This document shows, one piece after another, positions 15,464-24,400 of a stretch of DNA of 38,336 nt. The notes beneath the pieces were generated by a model. That model saw only the letters and a program-made list of their open reading frames with translations, did no database searches and was not told where the DNA came from. Numbering within the stretch: the first letter of the stretch is position 1; each line of letters begins with the position of its first letter. The stretch is from Candidatus Omnitrophota bacterium (GTDB lineage: Bacteria; Hinthialibacterota; Hinthialibacteria; Hinthialibacterales; JAKPRU01): contig JAKPYU010000528.1 in the NCBI GenBank assembly GCA_029568995.1, positions 1-38,336 on the forward strand. Reading direction: 5' to 3'. The position numbers and the translations under genes are program-made.

Positions 15464-17470
15464 TCACAACGGCTGCAAACCAAGGCGCTGCTCGGCAGCG
15501 TGCAGAACCGCGCCCAGCGTCTCTTTGTAAGACATCCCGATCAATTTGGCCATTTTCGCCAGGTGTCCGTCCCAGCACCATCCCGGATTCGGGTTCACTT
15601 CCAGCAATTTCGGAATTCCTTCCGCATTCAAACGCCAATCCAGCCGGGCATAATCCCGGCACTCCAATCGCTCAAACAAACGCAACGACGATGCGATCAG
15701 GAATTTCTCCGTCTCTTCCGAAAGACTCGCCGGGATGGACTGAAGACGCGCGTAAGGCGAATTCGGGTCCCATTTTGCCTCATAACCGCAGATCCTCGGT
15801 AATTCCGGCGGTAAAGATGAATAATCTTCCTCGATGATCGGCAACACAATGTAAGAATCCGGGGGATTCCCGATGATTCCCACACTCAGGTCTTTGCCGG
15901 TCAGGAACTCCTCCACGAGAACCGGCTTGTCGTAACCGAATTTCTCCCGAATGTCCGTGATGGCGTTCACCAGGTCTTCCGCGTTGTTGGCGATACTCTT
16001 CTGGGTAATCCCGAAGCTGGAATCCCCGAAATTGGGCTTTACAATCGCAGGAAATCCAAAGGAGATCTCCGAACTGGTATCCTCCGGTTTTACCAGCCAG
16101 GCTTCCGGAACGGGGATATCCATTTCCTTTGCCAATCCACGTGTCAACGACTTGTCATAGCAGATCCCCAGGCATTGCGGCCCGGCACCCGAATAGGGAA
16201 TTCCAAGAATCTCGAGCAGGGAAGGCACGTGCAGCTCATACCGCGCATTGTTGCAGAATCCCTCATCGCACAAATTCATAACAAAATCCGCTTTCCCTTT
16301 CAGATTCCTCATCTCGTTCAGAAGCGTATCGTGGTTATCCAGGTAGTGAAACCGATAGTCGGTCAATTCCCGCAACGCCCCTTTCATCTGGTCCAGAGTG
16401 TAAAAGTCATCGTCATCGAATACATTCTGTGGCTTGAGCGTGTCGATCTTGCGAGGATCGCCTGTAATCACGGCCACATTCCGAATGGCCTTCTTGGACC
16501 GCTTTTTGGGAGTCCATTCTTTCTTGACGACGGCGGTCAGAATGATTCGCCGCTTCATCATGCCGAGGTCCTGATTTCGGCGTGAGTCCGGCGAATAGGA
16601 CCCATGCAAAGCAAAATCCGAGAATCCCACCGTCTTCAACAATTCTTCCAGGGATCCCGGTGTGTAAAGTCGCTCTGCGTAGAAATGATCCGCAATCACT
16701 CCCTTCTTGATGTGGGTAACCACCTCTCGCGAAATGATCCGTTGCCCATCCAGGGAGAGCGAGCGCTCTCGACAGACAAACAGATCTTTGTCAATCCATT
16801 CCCAGGATCGCGGATCGAAATTCTCCTTGAGATATTCCCCGTCGGCCACATCCATTAAAAGGCGCCCCCAGGGTTTCAACACGCGAAACACCTCGCTCAG
16901 GACTTTCAGGTCTTCCTGGACGGTTTCAAAAAAACCGAAACTATTCCCCAGGATCATCACGACATCGAACGTGTCTGAAGGATACGGCAACTTGCGTGCA
17001 TCGCCCTCCCGAAAACGGGTTGTCAGGCCGATTTTTCTCGCATCCTGCCGCGCTTTCCGGATCAAATAATGCGAACGGTCCAACCCTTCCACGTTGATGA
17101 ATCCACGCCGGGCCATCTCCAGGGAATGACGACCCTGGCCGCAGCAGAGATCCAGAACCCGGTCCTCCGATGACAAGTCCAGAATGCCGGTGAAGAATCC
17201 GATCTCGGTGCTGGTGATCTGGCTGTCATCTACCAGGTCTGCGTCCGTCTTGATGTACAGTGAATTGAAAATGCGCCGCCACCAGTCGGGCTGCACATAC
17301 TCCTCTATATTGGCAACGGACCCCAGGCATTTTGAGGAGCCGTTGCCGTTCCCATTGCCGCCTCTCTTGCGAAGAGCAGATTCAGCGAGGGTATTGCCTG
17401 TATTCTGCATCTGTCCAATGTTCCTTTCCGATTTGATCGATCTGTCGCCTCTTTCGGCTAAGACATTCAT
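15464..17470 (-). CDS. SAM methyltransferase fused to a D-Ala-D-Ala-ligase-like ATP-grasp enzyme
   Basis: A 668-residue two-domain protein. Residues about 55-315 form a class I SAM-dependent methyltransferase: motif I VLDLCCGQGRHS at 105-116, EGLDRS at 128-133, EGDARKLPY at 155-163, VLKPWGRLLMDVADG at 197-211. Residues about 330-668 form a D-alanine-D-alanine ligase-like ATP-grasp enzyme: PYSGAGPQCLGICYDKSLT at 425-443, IVKPNFG with K478, VEEFLTGKDLSVGI at 519-532, YARLDWR at 607-613, and the metal site LLEVNPNPGW at 622-631. The ligase joins a carboxylate to an amine with ATP; the fused methyltransferase may modify the substrate or product. The first 50 residues are low-complexity (GGNGNGNGSS). 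The frame stays open without a normal start codon to 17584, so the true start is uncertain. The neighbouring GT4 hints at envelope or small-molecule work. The pathway is unknown. Confidence 0.85.
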   Translation of the reverse strand: MNVLAERGDRSIKSERNIGQMQNTGNTLAESALRKRGGNGNGNGSSKCLGSVANIEEYVQPDWWRRIFNSLYIKTDADLVDDSQITSTEIGFFTGILDLSSEDRVLDLCCGQGRHSLEMARRGFINVEGLDRSHYLIRKARQDARKIGLTTRFREGDARKLPYPSDTFDVVMILGNSFGFFETVQEDLKVLSEVFRVLKPWGRLLMDVADGEYLKENFDPRSWEWIDKDLFVCRERSLSLDGQRIISREVVTHIKKGVIADHFYAERLYTPGSLEELLKTVGFSDFALHGSYSPDSRRNQDLGMMKRRIILTAVVKKEWTPKKRSKKAIRNVAVITGDPRKIDTLKPQNVFDDDDFYTLDQMKGALRELTDYRFHYLDNHDTLLNEMRNLKGKADFVMNLCDEGFCNNARYELHVPSLLEILGIPYSGAGPQCLGICYDKSLTRGLAKEMDIPVPEAWLVKPEDTSSEISFGFPAIVKPNFGDSSFGITQKSIANNAEDLVNAITDIREKFGYDKPVLVEEFLTGKDLSVGIIGNPPDSYIVLPIIEEDYSSLPPELPRICGYEAKWDPNSPYARLQSIPASLSEETEKFLIASSLRLFERLECRDYARLDWRLNAEGIPKLLEVNPNPGWCWDGHLAKMAKLIGMSYKETLGAVLHAAEQRLGLQPL

Positions 17471-17700
17471 GAATTTCTGGTTTGTTGCCGATAGACCCGA
17501 TTCCTTGCCGAGGGGGCTGAATTTCCCGCCGGCCTCCTCCAGCCACAGAATGATCTTGACGATCTCCTGTCGGGCTTCTTCGAACTATCCTTGTTGTAAG
17601 AATCTCTCCGAATTTGACCTCACCTCCTGGTCAGCACCCTCGCGTCGCTTATTCGTGCTGGAGGTTGCCCTCAACCGATTTACGCCAAGCCGAGCGATCA
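17471..17700. other. 230-bp gap with an open, coding-like frame and a strong SD
   Basis: On the minus strand the frame of the fusion protein is open from just after a TAG (17585-17587) down to its ATG at 17470. It would encode FEEARQEIVKIILWLEEAGG and onward, which is coding-like but has no ATG, GTG or TTG. Further upstream lies a perfect AGGAGGTGA at about 17620-17628, with no start codon at a normal distance. This could mean a frameshift or truncation at the 5' end of the fusion gene, a rare start codon, or remnants of an older gene. Confidence 0.35.
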
Positions 17701-19305
17701 TCACGAAGCAACTTGATGTTGAATGGCATGATGTTCCTCGTGATTCCGATTATCAATCTCCAATTCTCTCTTCCGAGGGACCCGAATGAAACTTCTACCG
17801 ACCTGTCCATGCCGTTCACGAAATCGACTCGCTTTTTGTGCTTGAGGGCATTCCGACTCAGGTCGGTTCCTTTCGCCTGTATTCCCCCGGACTTTCCCCG
17901 CTCCAAGCGGCTGTGATATCCCGGGTGTCCAACCCCATCGTTCTAACCATCTCCGTGGCGTTTCCCATGGAAATTCGTCCGCAATGGCTCCCACGGTGTC
18001 CCGTAGGCATTCCGCGATAGAACGAGTGCTCCGGTCAAAGGTTAACGACCAATGTGCCACCAGGATGATCGCAGCCAACCGTCCCAGCGAAGAAAGCGCA
18101 AATGTCGCATGGTAATGCAGAACCTCGAAGGATCCAATCTGAAAGAAGACTTGCGGCAGAAAAGTTGTGATCAGACCACCCGTCATCGAGCCGAGTACAA
18201 AAGACGGACCGGAGAAAAATCCCAGCAATCCGTAGGCATATTGACGTTCGCTTTGTCCGCACAAACGCTGAGGCCAGCTGAACACGGCCATATTGAATCC
18301 CGACCAACCGATTCCCCCGAGCACGGACGCTATCCACACCGGCCATACGAATCCCGGATGACTGGGTATCCAAACCCAGACATGCAAGGCGACTAATGTC
18401 CCGCTTGTGATCAGAACAGCTCGATCTCCGACACGGTCCAGTGCCCGTCCCCACAAACGACTCGCCGTCAGGGCCGTCATACTGGCCAATAGCGCCTGGT
18501 ATCCCATCTCCGCCGGCGACATGTGCAACACACGCACCATGTGGACTCCAAACAACGCCGACGCTACTCCCAGGGAATACTGCCAGAACGAATAGAACAT
18601 GATGAACTTCCGTAACGCCGGTTTCGTCTTCAACGGCGCAATCAACTGCCGCGCGGAAATTCGAGGTAACGGCATCATTTTCGGCTCGTACTGACGCAGC
18701 AGCATCCATGCCGCAAATGCCGCCGAGGCAATCGCCACACCGAAACAGATCGTGTATCCCAATGGGGCCATCCCGTTCGAGCGAAACTGTGTCAAAAGCT
18801 GGGACCCCACAAACAATGCCACCAGCGAGGTCAGCCCCAGGTACGTGTTCCGCAAACCATAGTAAGAACCTCGAATCGTGGTCGGAACCAAGTCTGTCAT
18901 CCAGGAAAACCACGCATTTGCCGCGATCACGGCGCACACATTCGCGCCAAACAACACGAACACCATCAGGGCGTGTCGTATGGCAGGAGGCCACTCAACG
19001 TACATAAGACCGATCAAGGCCAGCCAGGAAATTCGATGCAGAATGGAAAAAACTGCCGTCACCGGTTTCCGTGCCTGAAGACGACGAACCAGAATCGGCG
19101 ACAGGAAATACCCGAACTGTGTTAAAAATGGCAGGGATTCGACCACGCAACACAGCAGATTCGATGCACCCTGGTCAATGACATAATTGGTCAGAAAAAT
19201 GCCCTGAGTCAGCACCATGTGAATGGTGGCAAACACTGCTTCAATCGTGGAGCACTTCAGCCCCGACCGGATAGACTCCATTTCACTTCGGAGATCTCGT
19301 CTCAT
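17701..19305 (-). CDS. MFS transporter (putative efflux permease)
   Basis: The protein (534 residues from the ATG at 19305) has about 12 hydrophobic helices between residues 20 and 440. It has MFS-type loops, for example YFLSPILVRRLQARKP after helix 2 and RLWGRALDRVGDRAVLITSG in the second half. The rest, about 90 residues, is polar, rich in Arg, Glu and His and unlike a permease tail. Another frame over the same bases (17649-17906) reads equally well, so the 3' end may be frameshifted. The gene begins about 20 bases after the tetR stop, so the two form one transcript. A TTG at 19329 overlapping that stop is an alternative start. TetR-MFS pairs often export drugs or toxic metabolites; the substrate is unknown. 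Confidence 0.8.
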   Translation of the reverse strand: MRRDLRSEMESIRSGLKCSTIEAVFATIHMVLTQGIFLTNYVIDQGASNLLCCVVESLPFLTQFGYFLSPILVRRLQARKPVTAVFSILHRISWLALIGLMYVEWPPAIRHALMVFVLFGANVCAVIAANAWFSWMTDLVPTTIRGSYYGLRNTYLGLTSLVALFVGSQLLTQFRSNGMAPLGYTICFGVAIASAAFAAWMLLRQYEPKMMPLPRISARQLIAPLKTKPALRKFIMFYSFWQYSLGVASALFGVHMVRVLHMSPAEMGYQALLASMTALTASRLWGRALDRVGDRAVLITSGTLVALHVWVWIPSHPGFVWPVWIASVLGGIGWSGFNMAVFSWPQRLCGQSERQYAYGLLGFFSGPSFVLGSMTGGLITTFLPQVFFQIGSFEVLHYHATFALSSLGRLAAIILVAHWSLTFDRSTRSIAECLRDTVGAIADEFPWETPRRWLERWGWTPGISQPLGAGKVRGNTGERNRPESECPQAQKASRFRERHGQVGRSFIRVPRKRELEIDNRNHEEHHAIQHQVAS

Positions 19306-19325
19306 GTCAATAAAACCAAATACAA

Positions 19326-20030
19326 TCAATCTCCATTAAGATTCAGTATTTCCTCAATTTCACCCTCCAGGAGAAACGCCGATGAGGTTGCCACAAACGC
19401 TCGACGAAGCGGCTCCCCACTCTTTTCCACTTCCTCCGGGGCCATCCCATTCACGGCGAAGGAGAAGAGTCCCGACACAAATCCGGCAATCGCACACGCA
19501 AGCCGACGTATCCGAAGAGGGGCCACCGGCCTCGGTATGAACCGCGCGACCTCACGGCGGATTCCTTCGAGATAATTCAGATAGGACGCATCCGGCTCCT
19601 CCGAACTGTCTCGCTGCAGTTGAGGAAAAACACGCTCCTGAAACAGCAACAAAAACTCATTCGGATATTTCTGGAAAAATTCCGAATGCGCCTGAATCAG
19701 ACGCTCTATCGCCTCATCCAGGCTTCGACATTCCTTCTCCGCCTCCGACATCCGCTCCAACAAGTGGTCCACGGCATCTTCCACCAGTGCCGCTGCAAGC
19801 GCTTCCTTATTCGTGAAATGTCGATAAAAAGTCCCTTTGCCGACATCGGCGCGTTCCGTAATCTCTTCAATCGCCGTATTCCCAACTCCCGACTCGATGA
19901 ACAGAGCAAGCGAGGCCTCTTTCAGGCGCTGACGAGTCTGCAAGGCACGTCGTGTTGCCCGACCGAGTGATGCATTCTCTGCCATCTTGCCTTGGTCTCT
20001 CTTTCGAATCATTGAGTCAGATATGACCAT
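19326..20030 (-). CDS. TetR family transcriptional regulator
   Basis: A 234-residue regulator. The N-terminal helix-turn-helix is clear (LALFIESGVGNTAIEEITERADVGKGTFYRHFTNKEAL in pieces across residues 41-78). TIGTFY-type recognition appears as VGKGTFYRHF. The helical C-terminal ligand domain carries no recognisable signature. ATG candidates lie at 20030, 20012 and 19985. The first has an AGGTGA ribosome site five bases upstream and fits the promoter at 20046-20074, although the leader would be short. A perfect inverted repeat sits between its -35 and -10 boxes, the classic layout for self-repression. It is expected to control itself and the downstream MFS permease, and possibly the divergent unit. 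Confidence 0.9.
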   Translation of the reverse strand: MVISDSMIRKRDQGKMAENASLGRATRRALQTRQRLKEASLALFIESGVGNTAIEEITERADVGKGTFYRHFTNKEALAAALVEDAVDHLLERMSEAEKECRSLDEAIERLIQAHSEFFQKYPNEFLLLFQERVFPQLQRDSSEEPDASYLNYLEGIRREVARFIPRPVAPLRIRRLACAIAGFVSGLFSFAVNGMAPEEVEKSGEPLRRAFVATSSAFLLEGEIEEILNLNGD

Positions 20031-20045
20031 AAAGTCACCTTGGAA

Positions 20046-20074
20046 ATTATAGTCAGGACTGACTTTGAGTTCAA
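20046..20074 (-). promoter_or_regulatory. tetR promoter
   Basis: On the minus strand a -35 box TTGAAC (20074-20069) and a perfect -10 box TATAAT (20051-20046) are 17 bases apart. Transcription would begin near 20040, about ten bases before the first tetR ATG. Confidence 0.75.
20051..20064. promoter_or_regulatory. Operator palindrome for the TetR regulator
   Basis: AGTCAG-GA-CTGACT is a perfect inverted repeat that fills the spacer and touches the -10 box of the tetR promoter. Binding there would block RNA polymerase. Related half-sites occur at about 20014-20019 (GAGTCAG) and 20142-20149 (TGACTGAC), the latter just after the divergent promoter. Confidence 0.7.
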
Positions 20075-20112
20075 CGTAAAGCCGCCTCCTTCGTAACGGT
20101 CATCACCGGCTG

Positions 20113-20140
20113 TTGACAGGAATCTGTATCCGTATATAAA
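20113..20140 (+). promoter_or_regulatory. Divergent plus-strand promoter
   Basis: TTGACA (20113-20118), a 16-base spacer and TATAAA (20135-20140) make a near-consensus sigma-70 promoter reading toward the Rrf2 remnant and the hox operon. A TTGACTGACC sequence like the TetR half-site follows at 20141. A 5-3-5 inverted repeat CGCAA-GTG-TTGCG lies at 20197-20209 in its leader. Confidence 0.6.
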
Positions 20141-20259
20141 TTGACTGACCTATCTGGACCAGTTTCCACGATAAGGTTACAATATGATGTAGATTACGCA
20201 AGTGTTGCGACACAAAATATGGAGAAAAGAAGTATCGATCGGGAATTCCCCTCTTTCTG

Positions 20260-20312
20260 TTGACAGCCCGTTCTGGGATCTAATATAGTATATAAACCTA
20301 TATAAGGTTATT
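20260..20312 (+). promoter_or_regulatory. Promoter and inverted repeat before the Rrf2 gene
   Basis: TTGACA (20260-20265) is followed at 18 bases by TATAGT (20284-20289), or at 15 bases by TAATAT. Next comes AACCT-ATATA-AGGTT (20295-20309), an inverted repeat in an AT-rich stretch just before the ATG at 20322. Rrf2 proteins often repress their own promoters, so this is a candidate site for the (now damaged) regulator. Confidence 0.5.
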
Positions 20313-20321
20313 GGCATAACG

Positions 20322-20716
20322 ATGCTCTCAAAAAAATCGGTATATGCCCTTCGTGCTCTTCTGGCTCTCCCCAGGAATATGGCCAAGGCCCTTTTTTGAT
20401 TTCAGTTTTGGCAGAAAAAGAGAGAATCCCCAGGAAATTCCTTGAATTAATTCTTCTCGAATTGAGAAATGGGGGGGGCCTGCTTGGAAAAAAAGGAAAA
20501 GACGGTCCACTTGCCCCTGTCCTGTGTGTAAGCGAGACCTCATATCATAAATATGATCGATGCCAGAATGAGAGGACCCGTGGAATCAAGATCGGGATGA
20601 AAGAGGTCCGGGATGCCATTGCCGGGATTCTCGATCATAAGACTTTGGCGGATCTTCTCGGTTTGGTCGATCTCGCCACAAAGATGGACATCGAACGAAC
20701 CAGGCAGCTGATGTGA
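20322..20716 (+). pseudogene. Rrf2-family Fe-S regulator, broken by frameshift and internal deletion
   Basis: The ATG at 20322 opens MLSKKSVYALRALLALPRN, a clear Rrf2 N-terminus, but the frame ends in TGA at 20398-20400 right after a run of six T. The next frame (from about 20396) continues the family: ISVLAEKERIPRKFLELILL. At GLLGKKGK it jumps directly to DGPLAPVLCVSET, so the usual GGGY...PEEI-type wing of some 20 residues is missing. Of the three Cys normally holding the Fe-S cluster, two remain (in LCVSET and DRCQN); the third position is R in ERTRGIK. The conserved KEVRDAIAGILDHKTLADLL end is intact. The gene lies directly upstream of hoxE in the same direction, so the functional ancestor probably sensed redox or Fe-S status for the hydrogenase. 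A homopolymer sequencing error could explain the frameshift, but not the deletion or the lost Cys. Confidence 0.75.
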
Positions 20717-20852
20717 TTGATTTTTGTGTAATCTATAAGATGCATTCAAAAATATTCTGTTTCGGTCAAGACCATCGATCTCAACTCCAATCCCAACAAG
20801 AACAGAAATCTGCGTTTCTTCCATTTCACCGCAGTAGACAGGGAGTTTCGTG
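20717..20852 (+). other. Leader of the hox operon
   Basis: The 136 bases between the Rrf2 remnant and hoxE hold a ribosome site (AGGGAG about eight bases before the hoxE ATG). No convincing promoter with correct spacing is seen: TTGATT and TATAAG are only 11 bases apart. The operon may therefore be read from the promoters upstream of the Rrf2 remnant. Confidence 0.35.
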
Positions 20853-21398
20853 ATGCCCGAATCCGCAATAGATCCCAAAGTGGATCGCGCTTTTCTCGAT
20901 AACCTGATTACCCAGTGCCGTCACAAACCTGGAGCACTCCTGGCCATCCTGGAAAGCGCCCAGGATCACCACCCGCGCAAGTATCTTACGAAAGAGGCTC
21001 TGGAGTATATCGGCAAGGAGATCGGGGTCTCCCGATCCCAAATCTACAATGTCGTAACCTTTTACTCTTTCTTTAACCTGACCCCCCAGGGTGAACACTG
21101 CATCACGATCTGCCGGGGAACCGCCTGTCACGCCAGGGGATCGAAAAAGATACTCGATTTCGTGAAGGACATGCTCCAGCTCCAGGAAACCAATTCCGGC
21201 TATGCGGATAAATTGTGCCTTACCACTCCGGACAACCGATTCACCGTCCGAACGGTGGCCTGTTTCGGCCAGTGCGCCTTGGCGCCCGTCGTTTCCGTGG
21301 ATGAACGTATTTATGGCTATATGACTTGCCAGAGAATGCGAGAGATCGTCGAAAAGTTGGACCACGAAGCAGTGGAGCCGGTCCCGTTGTTTATCTGA
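20853..21398 (+). CDS. hoxE: NiFe-hydrogenase diaphorase subunit HoxE (NuoE-like)
   Basis: A 181-residue NuoE/HydC-type protein that carries one [2Fe-2S] cluster in a thioredoxin-like fold. The ligands are C87 and C92 (CRGTAC) and C137 and C141 (CFGQC). The helical N-terminus (YIGKEIGVSRSQIYNVVTFYSFF) is conserved in the family. A GTG one codon upstream is possible; the ATG at 20853 has the better ribosome site distance. It is the first gene of a five-gene run hoxE-F-U-Y-H in the order known from cyanobacterial bidirectional hydrogenases. It passes electrons between the flavin subunit and the Fe-S chain in the cytoplasm. Confidence 0.92.
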   Translation: MPESAIDPKVDRAFLDNLITQCRHKPGALLAILESAQDHHPRKYLTKEALEYIGKEIGVSRSQIYNVVTFYSFFNLTPQGEHCITICRGTACHARGSKKILDFVKDMLQLQETNSGYADKLCLTTPDNRFTVRTVACFGQCALAPVVSVDERIYGYMTCQRMREIVEKLDHEAVEPVPLFI

Positions 21399-21460
21399 AT
21401 GCCGGGTTTCGAGTAAACCGCCAGGAGCGCCACAAGAACGGACGAATTTGAGGAACCGCA

Positions 21461-24400
21461 ATGAGCGATATGCGAATCAATGATCTGAATATGCTCCATG
21501 TTGTTCAGGAAGCGGGGATGAGTAAACTCCTGCCCGGTAAACCCCGCATCGCCGTCGGGATGGGCACGTGCGGTATCGGCAACGGTGCACAGGAGGTCTA
21601 CGATCTCTTCTATCACGAACTGCACGATCAGGGAGTTGATGCCTATCTGACAAAGGTGGGTTGTTTCGGATTCTGCGCGGAGGAGCCGCTGGTCAATGTA
21701 TTCGTACAGGGCTATCCCCTGCTGATTCTCCACCGGATTAATACCGATGATGTCAAAGGCATTGTTGACCTGGTCGCGGAGAGAAGACCACCGGTCAACA
21801 AGATCCTTTGCAAAATTGAGGAATGGAATCACCTGACCGAACGCGTTACCTACGGGCATGGAATCCCCGACGTTCCGACATGGGATGAAATCCCGTTCTA
21901 TAAGTATCAAAAGAAAATCGTCCTTCGAAACTGCGGGCTGACCAATCCCGAGGAAATTGATGAATACATCGGGATCGGTGGATACCAGGCACTCTACAAA
22001 GCCCTGTATGAGATGTCCCCAGATCAAGTCCTGGATGAAATCAAAAAGTCCAAGTTGCGGGGCCGAGGTGGGGCTGGGTATCCCACGGGGATCAAATGGG
22101 AACTCCTGAAACGTGCAAAAGGCGACCGGAAATATCTGGTCTGCAACGCGGACGAGGGGGATCCAGGCGCCTACATGAATCGTAATGAAATCGAGGGCGA
22201 TCCGCACATGATGCTGGAGGGGATGATCATCGGCGCGTATGCCACCGGCGCAACCGAGGGGGTGATCTACATGCGGGCGGAATATCCCCTTGCGGTGGAA
22301 CGGCTGAAACGCGCGATCGCTCAGGCACGCAACCATGGTCTTCTCGGCGAGGGGATCATGGGAACCCCGCTCTCCTTTGAGGTACACGTGGTGGAAGGCG
22401 CAGGGGCTTTTGTCTGCGGGGAAGAGACCGCCCTGATGGCCTCCATCGAGGGAAACGCCGGCAGGCCGCGACCCCGACCGCCATTCCCTGCCGACAAGGG
22501 GCTTTGGGGTTGCCCGACCAATATCAACAATGTCGAAACCTGGTTCAATATCCCTATCATCATTGCCAAAGGTGCCTGGTGGTTCGCTCAAACGGGCAAT
22601 GCCACCAGCCCCGGCACGAAAGTCTTTTCCCTAGTCGGCAAGATCAAGAATACCGGCCTGGTGGAACTTCCCCTGGGATCGCCTCTTCATACCATTGTCT
22701 ACTCAATCGGCGAGGGAACCGGCACAAACCACAAGGTGAAAGCCGTCCAGACCGGCGGCCCCTCCGGAGGATGTATCCCCGCTGAACTATTCAACACTCC
22801 CGTGGATTACGAATCTCTCGCCTCTCTCCGCTCCATCATGGGATCCGGTGGGATGGTCGTATTGGACGATGAAAACTGCATGGTGGACGTCGCTCGGTAC
22901 TTCCTGGAGTTCACTCATTCCGAATCATGCGGCAAGTGCATTCCCTGTCGAGTCGGTTTAGATCACGCCTTGCGCATCCTGACGGATGTCACGGAAGGCA
23001 AGGCTGGCATCAATGATCTCGAAGAACTGGGCAATCTTGGCCGGGTCATTCGCGATACCGCTCTTTGCGGTCTCGGACAAACCGGTCCCAATCCGGTTCT
23101 GACCACATTGAGACATTTCCGTCAGGAATACGAAGAACACATCCTGCAGGGCCGATGCCGGGCCGGGATCTGCGAGCATCTGTTTCTCTCTCCCTGTGAG
23201 AACAGCTGCCCGCTCCACATGAACATTCCGGTATTCCTTCAGCTGTTGAAAGAAAACCGCCTGGAGGAGGCCTGCGAACTGATCCAACTCGATAATCCCT
23301 TGCCTGCTTCCACAGGCCGAGTCTGCGAACACCCCTGCGAGGTCCGATGCAGGCGCAAGGATATCGACAACCCGGTCTCGATTCGGGAAGTTCACCGCTT
23401 TCTGGCTGACCTGATGTTCCGCAATGGGATGCGGAACATCGTGCTCGACAGGCTCCTGGCGCGGAAATTCCCTCCCACCGGAAAGTCGATCGCCGTGGTC
23501 GGTGCCGGACCCGCCGGATTGACGGTGGCCTTCTATCTCTGCCTTCTCGGACATGACGTAACGGTCTACGAAGCCTTTCCTGAAGCGGGCGGGATGTTGA
23601 AATACGCCTTGCCCGAATATCGATTGCCGAATTCCGTTGTGGACCGGGAAATTCAATTCATCGAAAACTTGGGCGTTCGCTTCGTTTTCAACACACGGAT
23701 CGGCGCAGACAAAAAACTCCTTGAACTCGACCAGGAATACGACATCACCTTTCTCTCGATTGGAACCTGGATCGGTATAACAACCGGCTTGCCCGGCGAG
23801 CATCTGGAGGGTGTGGTTCATGGCCTCACTTGCCTGGAAGACGTCTCTACCGAAAGGAAATTCGATCTGGGGAATAACGTTGTTGTGATCGGCGGCGGGA
23901 ACGTGGCCATCGACGCGGCTCGTACCTCCATCCGCAGAGGAGCCGATGTCACCGTGGTCTATCGGCGGGAAGAAGCGGATATGCCTGCAATTCACGAAGA
24001 GGTGGAGGAAGCTAAGGCGGAGGGTGTCAAGTTTGTCTTTTTGGCCGTACCGAAAAGCATCATCGAAGGTACCCCCGGAAAAGTGAAAGGCATTGAACTG
24101 ATCAAAACCCGGATTGAGGGATATGAACCGTCCGGACGCCGCAAGCAGGTTCCGACAGGCGAGGCATTTGCCATCCCCTGCGATACCGTCATTCTGGCCA
24201 TCGGCGAGCGAGTGGATTCCCAGTTCATTCGAGAATCCAAAATCGAAGTCTCGGAGGGGGGGACTGTCAATGCCAATCCATTCGGTTTCGAGACGAGTTC
24301 ACAAAATATATTCGCTGGTGGAGATGCCGTTACCGGGGCCTCGAATGTCTCGGATGCCATGGCAACCGGCAAAAGAGCCGCGGCCTTCATTGACGAACGG

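Noticed and set aside
17649-17906. Separate minus-strand gene of 85 codons at the end of the MFS gene
   Set aside because: No ribosome site and no recognisable family; it is kept only as a hint of a frameshift.
21317-22591. Minus-strand frame of 424 codons opposite hoxF
   Set aside because: It is antisense to strongly conserved HoxF motifs, has no ribosome site or domain, and is open because of codon bias.
22958-23995. Minus-strand frame of 345 codons opposite the hoxF GltD part
   Set aside because: Antisense shadow of the FAD/Fe-S module; the sense strand explains the sequence fully.
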